A stretch of 64,000 nt of DNA from Grimontia celer (GTDB lineage Bacteria; Pseudomonadota; Gammaproteobacteria; Enterobacterales; Vibrionaceae). Within the stretch, counting starts at the first letter, position 1; every line of letters begins with the position of its first letter. Position numbers and translations under genes: made by a program. Positions 35,128 to 43,563 of this stretch are shown in pieces. The notes beneath the pieces were generated by a model that searched no databases, was not told where the DNA came from, and saw only the letters and a list, made by a program, of their open reading frames with translations. The stretch spans positions 62,001-126,000 of the forward strand of contig NZ_FIZX01000002.1 in the NCBI RefSeq assembly GCF_900055185.1, in the 5' to 3' direction.

Positions 35128-35847
35128 TTAAGGCTGCTGACGAGTCGCGGTGATCACAATCTCACGCACACACACGTTTTGTGGGAAGGAGTACGCATAG
35201 CAAACGGTGCTTGCGATATCATCTGCAGCCAGAACGCCGCCCATTTCGTCTTTCCAGCTGTCGTAACCTGCTTTGATTTCATCACTGGTGGTGTGGGAAA
35301 GCAGCTCGGTTTCTACCGCGCCAGGAGCGATGGTGATGACACGAACATTGGCATCCGCCACCTCTTCACGCACGTTTTCAGAAATCGCGTGAACCGCAAA
35401 TTTAGTGCCGCAGTAAGCAGCATGATTCGGGAAGGTTTTGCGACCAGCCACTGAGCTGATATTCACAATAGTGCCGCCGTTGCGAGCTTTCATTGGTTCA
35501 AGCACTGCCTGCATACCATTTAGCAAACCAACCACGTTCACGTTGAACATAGTTTGCCACTCTGCTGCGTTCTGTGTCGCGACATCACCCAGCAACATCA
35601 CACCTGCATTATTGACCAGCAGATCTACCTCGCCATATTCCGATTCGGCTTCTTTAATTGCCGCTTCGAATGCGGCTTTGTCAGTCACATCGACTTTACG
35701 ACACAGAGTGTTTGGCAGGTTCAATGCTTCTAAACGTTCAACACGGCGAGCCACCAGCAGCAGTGGATGACCCAGTGCAGACAGTTGTTTTGCAATCGCT
35801 TCGCCGATACCTGAACTTGCACCTGTAATAACAGCCAACTTTTTCAT
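35128..35847 (-). CDS. Short-chain dehydrogenase, NADP-type
   Basis: A 239-residue classical SDR with TGASSGIGEAIAKQL at the N-terminus, a basic residue pair after the second strand (VARRVERLEAL) that suggests NADP use, the NNAGVM motif and the active-site YCGTK. The ATG at 35847 is preferred to one at 35862 because GAGGAAGAAC precedes it. Members of this subgroup (YdfG/serine-type dehydrogenases) oxidise 3-hydroxy acids, but substrate is not predictable here. It is divergent from the LysR gene at 35948, which probably controls it. Confidence 0.88.
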   Translation of the reverse strand: MKKLAVITGASSGIGEAIAKQLSALGHPLLLVARRVERLEALNLPNTLCRKVDVTDKAAFEAAIKEAESEYGEVDLLVNNAGVMLLGDVATQNAAEWQTMFNVNVVGLLNGMQAVLEPMKARNGGTIVNISSVAGRKTFPNHAAYCGTKFAVHAISENVREEVADANVRVITIAPGAVETELLSHTTSDEIKAGYDSWKDEMGGVLAADDIASTVCYAYSFPQNVCVREIVITATRQQP

Positions 35848-35947
35848 GATGTTCTTCCTCAAAGACCTTGTTGTTTTGGTTGAGGCTGCATTCTAAATAA
35901 GTCATCATTGTTGATATATATGTCACAATAAAACTCAGTGTTACTAA

Positions 35948-36868
35948 ATGAACACCAATAAAGAAATCCTCGGCGAAAGCCTGAGTGACATCCGCGCCTT
36001 TGTTGCTATTGCAGAAACCGGTAGCTTCTCTAAAGCCGCAGAATCGCTAAATGCTTCCCGCGCTCATATGTCGCGCCAGTTGAGTCAGCTTGAAGCCAGG
36101 TTGGGTGTGCAGCTGATCATCCGCACAACCCGATCTCAGCGCTTAACCGTGGCAGGAGAAACCTTCTTTAGTCGCTGCCGGGCTGCTCTTTCGCAACTAG
36201 ATGAGGCGATTACTCTAGCCAGCAACGATGCTGATCAGATGCGCGGCCATATCGCGGTGAACTGTGTTGGCGGTATCTTGGGAGAGTCTTTGATTGGTGA
36301 TGTGATTCATGCCTTCTGTGCCGAAAACCCGGAGATCAGCATCGAGCTTGATTTCAGCTCAGAACGGGTTGATCTGGTGCAGTCCCGTTTTGACTTGGTT
36401 CTTCGAATGGGCGCGTTGGCAGATTCCCTTCTGATTGGCCGCGAGCTCGGAGAAATCAAGATAGGCACCTACGCTTCACCAGACTATTTCGCGCGCAAAG
36501 GCAGGCCATCACATCCCAAAGAGTTACAGCAGCATGACTGCCTGACTGGGTCTGTTACCAAGTGGCGATACGTGAAGTCCGACGACCCAGAACAGCATAC
36601 CGATGTGGAAGTTCACGGCCATTTACAATGTAAAAACGGTCATGTGCTTTTAAATGCGGCCCTTCAGGGGAATGGGATTTGTCGCTTGCCCGCGCTGTAT
36701 TGCACGTCTTACGAAGCGGAAGGAAAACTCGAGTCGGTGTTTACAGAATGGAAGGTGGATAAGGTGCCGCTCTATCTGTTGTATCACAGAGACCGGCACC
36801 AACCCGCCAGACTGAAAGCGCTCATCAGTTACCTGGTCGCTAACGTTCCGACGAAATTAAAGGATTAG
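35948..36868 (+). CDS. LysR-family transcriptional regulator
   Basis: A 306-residue LysR-type protein with an N-terminal helix-turn-helix (ETGSFSKAAESLNASRAHMS) and a C-terminal sensor domain, close in style to the CrgA/YhjC group that often pairs with an oxidoreductase. It is transcribed away from the SDR gene, with 100 bases between the starts. That gap holds a partial dyad, TGATATATATGTCA, at 35912-35925, a possible operator. Its stop overlaps by four bases with the stop of the convergent lipoprotein gene. Confidence 0.9.
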   Translation: MNTNKEILGESLSDIRAFVAIAETGSFSKAAESLNASRAHMSRQLSQLEARLGVQLIIRTTRSQRLTVAGETFFSRCRAALSQLDEAITLASNDADQMRGHIAVNCVGGILGESLIGDVIHAFCAENPEISIELDFSSERVDLVQSRFDLVLRMGALADSLLIGRELGEIKIGTYASPDYFARKGRPSHPKELQQHDCLTGSVTKWRYVKSDDPEQHTDVEVHGHLQCKNGHVLLNAALQGNGICRLPALYCTSYEAEGKLESVFTEWKVDKVPLYLLYHRDRHQPARLKALISYLVANVPTKLKD

Positions 36869-37491
36869 AAGCGGCCGGCATTGAGTTCAATGCGTTGGGC
36901 TGCGTTGTCTTCATTCAGATCTTCAGGCGTACAAAGGTAAGGGCCTTTGCGGGCAAACACATCAATCTCAGATTTGGCTTCATCGTCAAACACCGACACA
37001 GTACATAGGCCGTCTTCCAAGCTGAATTTATGGTTCACTGTGTAGCTTTTCCCTTCATCGACGTTGAAGGTAAAGGTGTTTACACAAGACGCACCACCCG
37101 CGGCAAAGCTGTTGGCGTGAAAAGACACATTCAGCGTTACTTTCTCGCTCCGAGGCATGGTCATGCTCTTGGTGCCCAGACTTTCCATGTTCAGCCCCAT
37201 CGGGTCTGTACATTCAAGGTGATCGGTAAAGAGGGTGACTTCGTGATCGCCGTTAGCAATGAAAAGCTTCTGTTGATTGGTTTTTTGCGTGTCGTCCCAT
37301 TCAGGATCGTAATCTTGTGAGTCGTTGCTCCCCACAAAATACAGAGAAGCCGGCTCCGGTAGCACCTCGCCCTTTTTCGCAGCTTCCTGCTCTTTCTCCT
37401 GCTGAGCCGCGATATCAAAGGTCGGTTTTTCTGAAGACGAACAGCCAGCGATGATCACTGGCAGCAGAGCTGCGAAGACGTATTTGTACAT
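36865..37491 (-). CDS. Predicted lipoprotein of unknown function
   Basis: A 208-residue protein with a lipoprotein signal peptide; the lipobox is VIIAGC, with the lipidated cysteine near residue 17. The ATG at 37491 has AAGGAA ahead of it; one at 37509 would lengthen the N-region unnaturally. After a charged Gln/Glu/Lys-rich linker comes a beta-rich domain with four further cysteines that may form disulfides. I do not recognise the family. It stands alone between convergent and divergent neighbours, so context gives no hint. Confidence 0.75.
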   Translation of the reverse strand: MYKYVFAALLPVIIAGCSSSEKPTFDIAAQQEKEQEAAKKGEVLPEPASLYFVGSNDSQDYDPEWDDTQKTNQQKLFIANGDHEVTLFTDHLECTDPMGLNMESLGTKSMTMPRSEKVTLNVSFHANSFAAGGASCVNTFTFNVDEGKSYTVNHKFSLEDGLCTVSVFDDEAKSEIDVFARKGPYLCTPEDLNEDNAAQRIELNAGRF

Positions 37492-37657
37492 GAGAGATTC
37501 CTTTGCCAACCATGTGAAGGGGTTATCCCTGCCCTCACTTTTCTTTTGTTTTGCCTCACTTTATTGACTGCTTACAGACAGTTCAACCAATCTGCCCGGC
37601 ATTTCGCCTTCCAGTATTCAAATTAAGAAAAATGCATGCGAATTTGCGGCTGGATAT

Positions 37658-37692
37658 AAAAAAACTCCCCCACTTTTGCAAGCGGGGGAGCG
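37658..37692 (-). terminator. Rho-independent terminator of the EamA exporter gene
   Basis: CTCCCCC at 37665-37671 pairs with GGGGGAG at 37684-37690. Read on the reverse strand it is followed by a run of T. It is placed 27 bases beyond the exporter stop. Confidence 0.88.
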
Positions 37693-37718
37693 TTTTGGGT
37701 TCGCTGTTCTTCGTTCAG

Positions 37719-38630
37719 TTATGCTGGCTCAGCAATCTCTTCTGGCGTTTTTTCCAGTGCAGCCGCTTTGGCTTTGCGGGACTTTCGTTTCTCGCATCCT
37801 GCCAGCCACAGCAGTGGAACAACAATCAGGGTCGTGCCCACCACCATCAGCATATCCGGCACTTCACCGAACAACACCAAACCCACACCAACAGCACACA
37901 CCAAGCCACTGTATTCGGCGCTGGCAATCTTGTTGCTCTCCGCGGCGCGATATGCGATCACACAAGTCGCAGCGTAGACCAGAATAAATGCGGTCGAGCC
38001 AGCGGCGCGCCAGAACAAGTCCAGGCTGAAAGGCATGCCCTCATAAAGTGCCAATGCAAACGCGACTGGAATACCAATCAGGTTATGCAGAAGCAGCGTT
38101 TGTGGCACCGTCTGAATGCGCGGGATTTTCGGGATCAACAGGTTGTTGATGGCCAGTGTCACCGCCACAATCAGTGCGGACATCGCCGCCCAGCTAAACT
38201 CGGTTGGACGCACCAGAATTAATACACCAATAAAGCCCACTACCGCAGCCACGATCGACGGCGCAGAAAGCTTCTCACGCAGAAAGATCGCTGCAAGCGG
38301 AAGCATGATCAAGGGTGCTGCATAGAAAATCGCATTCGCTGTCGCCAAGGGCATCGTGGTCAACGCGATCACTGAGAAAAACACACCAAGCAACCAAATG
38401 TGCGCGCGCAGTGCGTGCCATTTCAGTCCCAACGTCAAATTCTTCACAGGTGCCGTAAAACAGAAAGGCAGCAAAATGAGCACGGCAGATACCTGACGAA
38501 ACAGCGCGAACTGGAAGATGGCACCGTCTGGCCCTCCTTCCATGGTTTTAACCAGCGCATCGGAAAACGTTGCGCTGAGGTTTCCTATCACCAACAACGT
38601 CATGGCGAAACCTACTGAGATATTGCGCAT
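37719..38630 (-). CDS. EamA-type (DMT superfamily) exporter
   Basis: A 303-residue membrane protein with ten predicted transmembrane segments in two EamA repeats (about 5-135 and 145-280). Start at 38630 is chosen because AAAGGAGG lies eight to nine bases before it and the length then matches the family; a start at 38702 would add a charged tail. DMT exporters carry amino acids or other metabolites out of the cell, but the substrate cannot be told. A divergent LysR regulator lies 116 bases away. Confidence 0.88.
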   Translation of the reverse strand: MRNISVGFAMTLLVIGNLSATFSDALVKTMEGGPDGAIFQFALFRQVSAVLILLPFCFTAPVKNLTLGLKWHALRAHIWLLGVFFSVIALTTMPLATANAIFYAAPLIMLPLAAIFLREKLSAPSIVAAVVGFIGVLILVRPTEFSWAAMSALIVAVTLAINNLLIPKIPRIQTVPQTLLLHNLIGIPVAFALALYEGMPFSLDLFWRAAGSTAFILVYAATCVIAYRAAESNKIASAEYSGLVCAVGVGLVLFGEVPDMLMVVGTTLIVVPLLWLAGCEKRKSRKAKAAALEKTPEEIAEPA

Positions 38631-38746
38631 ACCTAAGGCCTCCTTTAAGCGAGAAAAAGCAACATAGCTCACAGAATCCTCATAGTAGCGGCACTTTTTC
38701 ATGACGTATAATGATGATTATTCGGGTTCTATGAGTTTTTTAGATA

Positions 38747-39637
38747 ATGAAACTTCCACCACTCCGAGCCGTTCAATATTTCGAAGCCACTGCCCGCTTA
38801 AACAGCTTCTCGCGCGCAGCAGAATCTTTGAACGTGACCCAAAGTGCCGTCAGCCACCAGATCCGTTTATTGGAAGATTTTCTGGGAGAGTCCCTGTTTG
38901 AACGTCAGGGTCGGAACTTGCATTTAACCCCGGTGGGGCAGCGTTACTATGATGATATTGGCGACCCGCTCCAAGCCATTGCCCGCGCCAGTCTTCAGGT
39001 TCGTGAAGGGGTTTCAGGCAACCTTCGTCTTGCAGTTTTCAGCTCGCTTGCGGTGAAGTGGCTCATGCCCCAGCTTTCAGATTTTCGCACTAAGCACCCT
39101 GAAATCGACCTTTCTCTTGAGATGTACGCTCACCGCCCGGATCTCTCAGACAAAATGGGCGACTGCTTTATCACCGACTTTGCGCCCGGTAAAAACTACG
39201 AATACGAGCTTTTGTACACCGAATACATTTACCCAGTATGCAGCACCAAAATCTGGCAACAAATCAAAGATAAACCCTTGCCTGAAGCGCTTTGGGAATA
39301 TCCTTTGCTGTCTGTAAGATCCTTGATGGAAAACGACTGGAAAGAGTGGTGTAAAGTCGGAGGCTACTCGCTACCAAGAGACGTAAAAATTCACACCTTC
39401 AGCCATATGTTGCTCGCCACAGAAGCGGCGCGCTATTCCCATGGCGTCACCCTGCTCAACCACTACTTCATGAACGAGATAGACCGCGAGCAATTGGTTC
39501 GAATTCCTCTGCATGAAATTCCTACCGGAGATAGCCTCTATTTCGTCTACAAAAAACACCGCGCAAGACAGCCAGAAATCTTGAAACTGGGGCGCTGGCT
39601 ACAGCAAATTGCCGCTGCCGACGAAGCCGCTTTTTAG
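38747..39637 (+). CDS. LysR-family regulator, GcvA-like
   Basis: A 296-residue LysR-type regulator starting MKLPPLRAVQYFEATARLNS, with helix-turn-helix SFSRAAESLNVTQSAVSHQI, which is the pattern of the GcvA subgroup. The sensor domain follows from about residue 90. It is divergent from the EamA exporter gene and probably controls it. No terminator was obvious after the stop. The ribosome site is weak. Confidence 0.9.
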   Translation: MKLPPLRAVQYFEATARLNSFSRAAESLNVTQSAVSHQIRLLEDFLGESLFERQGRNLHLTPVGQRYYDDIGDPLQAIARASLQVREGVSGNLRLAVFSSLAVKWLMPQLSDFRTKHPEIDLSLEMYAHRPDLSDKMGDCFITDFAPGKNYEYELLYTEYIYPVCSTKIWQQIKDKPLPEALWEYPLLSVRSLMENDWKEWCKVGGYSLPRDVKIHTFSHMLLATEAARYSHGVTLLNHYFMNEIDREQLVRIPLHEIPTGDSLYFVYKKHRARQPEILKLGRWLQQIAAADEAAF

Positions 39638-39826
39638 TGCGGCTTCTATACTCCTCCCTCTCATCTTGTTCACTTCCCTCTCACCAATCCTCGAACCATT
39701 CTGAAACAGGTAGTTAGGTATTCACCCGCTGCCACACGTTTCGCTATATCGGTCTAGACTTAAATATGAGTCAAAATCACGATTTCACTCATTTCGTCTC
39801 GTTATTGAATCAGGGTAATTGCCGTC

Positions 39827-40456
39827 GTGAAGGAAGCTTGGCGCTTATTTATTTCAAAGTCCGGTGACATGCTGTCGCCCCGAAGGTCGAAAACGTCACT
39901 GGCAACGGCGGGTTTACTCGCGCTCATTTTCCTTACGTCCTCTCCAGTGCACGCACAGACACACGATGCCAAGGCATATGGTTATTCCGATCGTTACGGC
40001 GAGCTGACCCCCACAGAAGTCTTCTCACTGGTTAAAAACCTTGATGCCATCGTGATGCATTACGCCTATCGCTATAAACCTGAATTAGCGAGTTCCCTGC
40101 CCAGAAAGATTATTCCTGTTCAGGGTTATACCCCTGATCGCGTGTTTATCGCGCTTACTGGCTTATCAAAAAGACTCAATGTGTTGGCCGATGACTACGG
40201 CGTTCCGAAAGTACAAAGCGTAGTGAGAGAGCAAAACAAAGCCATTCCGGCAGAGGTTTTCCTGCTGGCAGGCTCTTGTCTGGATACCCTGGCTCATATT
40301 CTTTCAGTGATGGAGCCAGAAAACAGCTTTGGCGATTTCTATAACAACCGGACCTATCGCCGTCCGAAAACACCGTCAGATGTCTATGCCTTGGTCGATT
40401 TGATTGATCGGAAACTGATTGTTTTGCTTGGTGAACAAGTGCAGCAGATAGAGTGA
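39827..40456 (+). CDS. Exported protein of unknown function, coupled to a chemoreceptor
   Basis: A 209-residue protein starting at a GTG (39827), or possibly at the ATG at 39869. After a basic N-region, a hydrophobic stretch (LLALIFLTSSPVHAQ) acts as signal peptide. The mature part is rich in helix and has no cysteine cluster or enzyme motif that I recognise. It ends seven bases before the methyl-accepting chemoreceptor gene, so the two are co-transcribed. I infer a periplasmic partner of that receptor, perhaps presenting a ligand to its four-helix sensor, but this is untested. Confidence 0.65.
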   Translation: MKEAWRLFISKSGDMLSPRRSKTSLATAGLLALIFLTSSPVHAQTHDAKAYGYSDRYGELTPTEVFSLVKNLDAIVMHYAYRYKPELASSLPRKIIPVQGYTPDRVFIALTGLSKRLNVLADDYGVPKVQSVVREQNKAIPAEVFLLAGSCLDTLAHILSVMEPENSFGDFYNNRTYRRPKTPSDVYALVDLIDRKLIVLLGEQVQQIE

Positions 40457-40462
40457 GCACAG

Positions 40463-43450
40463 ATGAAACACAAAATATTTCGCATCACCATAGGTAAACG
40501 CCTGGCGTTCGGCTTCGGGCTTATCCTCGCCATTCTTGTCACGGCAGTGGTTATCTCCAATGACAGGTTGCGGGATCTTCAAAAGCTGGAGCTTGAACTG
40601 GTCAACTCCACTTTTCCTTCCACGCTGGCTGCGAGTGAACTGGTGGGCGAAATCAACAAATCACTGGCGATATTACGTGGCTATCTGGTGCTTGGTGACG
40701 AAGAGTTGATCACGCAGCGTCAGGATGTGTGGGAAAACATCGATAACCAAATGGTGGTTCTCAAAGAAAACCAACTGAACAATCAACACATTGTGGGTTA
40801 TGCAGAAAAGCTCTCGGCGTTGGATGTCAGCTTGAAGCAGTATCGGAGCGCACAGGATGAAGCTGAACAGGTTGCCCACACCGAAGACGAGCAACCGGCA
40901 ATGAAAATGTACAAACAAGACATTGCCCCTATCGTGATGAACCTGCTGCAAGACATCAATCAACTCGCTCAATTAGAACAATCTCTCCCCGCCACACCTG
41001 AGCGGAAAAAACTTCTGGGCGTGTTTGCCAACTCCAGCGCTTCCCTCTCGCTTGGCTTGGCCTCTGCGCGCTCTTATCTGATCGGGGGGGATGAGAACTA
41101 CAAAGCAACCTACTTTCAGCATTGGACCACCAACAGCAGCACATTTTATGAAATAGAAAGCAAGCGCCACCTTCTGACGCGCGAGCAACGCGAACTCTTT
41201 GACAGCTATTCATTGATGCGCGATCGCTTTTCGAACGAAGTCGAAAAAATGTTTAAAGTCAGGGAGTCCAAACGCTGGAACATGTCGCAATACCTCCTTG
41301 GCACCAAGGCTGCACCCCTTTCTGTTTTGTCACTGCAATTGGTTCAGGACCTTGATGCCCTGCAACGCGCACAACTGAAAAAAGAAGTGGCTCAGCTAGA
41401 TGAAATGAACGCCTCCATCGCCCAAGTGCTGAAGCTCACCGGTATTGTCGGCATCATCGTGGGTGTGTTTATTGCCTTCACCATTACCCGTTCGGTGACA
41501 CGCCCTATGATCGGGATGACACGCAGCCTCAAAAGTGTCGCGCGGGAAGGTGACTATTCCATCCGCCTCCCCGTGAGGGGGTCTGATGAAGTGTGTCAGT
41601 CAGCCATTGCTTTCAACAACCTGATGTCAGAAACCCAAAACGCGCTCAACGAGATCAACCAGGTCATGGAGCGTATTGCAGAGGGTGACCTTAGCCTTCG
41701 TATCAACGGCGATTACAAGGGCGATCTGCTGTCGATTAAAGAGGCTACAAATGCCTCTCTCATCAATGCCGAAAAGGCTGAGTATGTGAAGCAGTCTTTC
41801 GAAAACGAAGCGCGAAGGGTGGCTGAGGAAAATGCCCGTGTCAGACAGGCTTTGGATTGCGTTTCCAACAACATCATGATGGCCAATAGTGAGCATCAGG
41901 TGATCTACATCAACAACGCGGCGCAAGAGATGCTGATAGACGCGAAGGACGATTTCAAACAGGAACTGCCCCACTTCGATCCAGAAGATGTGGTCGGCCA
42001 CTCTATCGATTTGTTCCATAAAGACCCTCACCACCAGCGTCAGATACTGGAGAACGTGACAGAATCATTCACCAGCGAGTTTTTCGTCGGCAACAAGGTC
42101 ATGGCAATCAATGCCCAGCCGATGTTTGATGATGAGGGGGAGCGAATTGGCACGGTCATTGAATGGACAGATCGCACTGATGAAGTGGCCATTGAACGGG
42201 AAATCGATAACGTGATTTCCTCCGCCGCCCGCGGCGATTTCAGTGCTCGTATAGAAATGTCAGGAAAGCAGGGATTCTTCTACAACCTCGCTGAGGGGTT
42301 AAATACGCTGACCAGCAACATCGATCATTCTCTGGCAGACATGCAGCGTATCCTCGCTGCCATGGCAAAAGGAGATCTGACCGAACGCATGGAGAAAAAC
42401 TACGCTGGCAGGTTGGGCCTTCTCAAGCAGGACACCAACCAGACCATAGAGAAGTTGACAGACGTTATCCGCCGAATCCGAGAAACCGCCTCGACTGTCT
42501 CTGTCTCTTCAAGAGAAATCGTATCCGGCAATCAAGACCTCAGCATGCGCACTGACGAGCAGGCAGCGTCGCTGCAAGCCACTGCAACCAGCATGGAGGA
42601 GATGACCAGTACCGTGAAGCAGAGCGCCGAAAACGCCTTCTCTACCAAATTGGTTAGCATGAAAGCACGGGCAAAAGCCAGAGAAGGTGGCGAAGCCATT
42701 ACACGCACTATCAACGCCATGGAAGATATCAGCACGGCCAGCAGCGAGATTGGGGAAATCATTGGCGTGATAGACGAAATAGCATTCCAGACCAATCTGC
42801 TTGCCCTGAATGCCGCCGTTGAGGCCGCACGTGCGGGTGAACAGGGTCGTGGCTTTGCCGTCGTCGCTGGGGAAGTCAGAAGCCTCGCCCAACGCTCAGC
42901 CAGCGCTGCGAAAGAGATCAAGGAGCTGATTGAAGCCAGTAACAAGAAAGTAGCTGTCGGTGCGGAATATGTCAGTAATTCAGGTAAAACGCTGTCCGAG
43001 ATTGTATCCATGGTTGAAGAGATGGGTGGAAAAATGGCTGAAATTTCCGACGCGGCTCAGGAGCAAAGCATTGGCATTGAGCAGGTAAACCTCTCCATCA
43101 CCAAGATGGACACAGTCACCCAGAAAAACGCCGCGTTGGTCGAAGAGGTCACCACCGCCAGTGAAGGAATGTGGAGCCTTTCTCAGGACATGACAGAAAT
43201 GGTGGCCTTCTTTAACCTTCCTGAGCAAGACGACACCGACGTCATCGCGCGAGATACTTCTCAAGATCTTGATGACGATGACTTCCTGGAATTCAGCGAT
43301 GACAGCTATCGCGAACTGGATGACGACATCGAGACGCAAAGCCCACCTTCAAAACCAAAGTTCCAGTTCGCATCAAAGACAAAAGACGATGTGGAAGACG
43401 ATGACGACGACATTGAATTCGAGTTCTATGATGGCGATAACCACAAGTAG
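40463..43450 (+). CDS. Methyl-accepting chemotaxis protein with periplasmic sensor, HAMP, PAS and acidic tail
   Basis: A 995-residue receptor. A first membrane segment (about 13-32) leads into a large helical periplasmic sensor of some 290 residues, then a second membrane segment near 325-345 and a HAMP domain. A PAS domain lies at about 460-570, with further HAMP-like linker, and the MCP signalling domain has its hairpin tip near 770-806 ([20 protein letters not shown]). Residues 920-995 are a very acidic tail. Between about 720 and 735 the sequence NAFSTKLVSMK departs from the canonical NARQANQLA pattern. It forms a two-gene unit with the exported protein just upstream. Confidence 0.92.
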   Translation: MKHKIFRITIGKRLAFGFGLILAILVTAVVISNDRLRDLQKLELELVNSTFPSTLAASELVGEINKSLAILRGYLVLGDEELITQRQDVWENIDNQMVVLKENQLNNQHIVGYAEKLSALDVSLKQYRSAQDEAEQVAHTEDEQPAMKMYKQDIAPIVMNLLQDINQLAQLEQSLPATPERKKLLGVFANSSASLSLGLASARSYLIGGDENYKATYFQHWTTNSSTFYEIESKRHLLTREQRELFDSYSLMRDRFSNEVEKMFKVRESKRWNMSQYLLGTKAAPLSVLSLQLVQDLDALQRAQLKKEVAQLDEMNASIAQVLKLTGIVGIIVGVFIAFTITRSVTRPMIGMTRSLKSVAREGDYSIRLPVRGSDEVCQSAIAFNNLMSETQNALNEINQVMERIAEGDLSLRINGDYKGDLLSIKEATNASLINAEKAEYVKQSFENEARRVAEENARVRQALDCVSNNIMMANSEHQVIYINNAAQEMLIDAKDDFKQELPHFDPEDVVGHSIDLFHKDPHHQRQILENVTESFTSEFFVGNKVMAINAQPMFDDEGERIGTVIEWTDRTDEVAIEREIDNVISSAARGDFSARIEMSGKQGFFYNLAEGLNTLTSNIDHSLADMQRILAAMAKGDLTERMEKNYAGRLGLLKQDTNQTIEKLTDVIRRIRETASTVSVSSREIVSGNQDLSMRTDEQAASLQATATSMEEMTSTVKQSAENAFSTKLVSMKARAKAREGGEAITRTINAMEDISTASSEIGEIIGVIDEIAFQTNLLALNAAVEAARAGEQGRGFAVVAGEVRSLAQRSASAAKEIKELIEASNKKVAVGAEYVSNSGKTLSEIVSMVEEMGGKMAEISDAAQEQSIGIEQVNLSITKMDTVTQKNAALVEEVTTASEGMWSLSQDMTEMVAFFNLPEQDDTDVIARDTSQDLDDDDFLEFSDDSYRELDDDIETQSPPSKPKFQFASKTKDDVEDDDDDIEFEFYDGDNHK

Positions 43451-43507
43451 ACGTTGGGACGACTAGGTGCAGAGAGCATCGACAAGCTGAGCCCGTCAAT
43501 CAACTGC

Positions 43508-43553
43508 ACAACTAATAAAAAGCCGGACATGAGTCCGGCTTTTTATTAGTTGT
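43508..43553. terminator. Bidirectional terminator between two convergent chemoreceptor genes
   Basis: A perfect inverted repeat with 21-base arms and a four-base loop (ATGA). The GC core AGCCGGAC/GTCCGGCT at 43521-43528 and 43533-43540 is bordered by A- and T-runs that serve both strands. Confidence 0.92.
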
Positions 43554-43563
43554 TAATGAAAGG

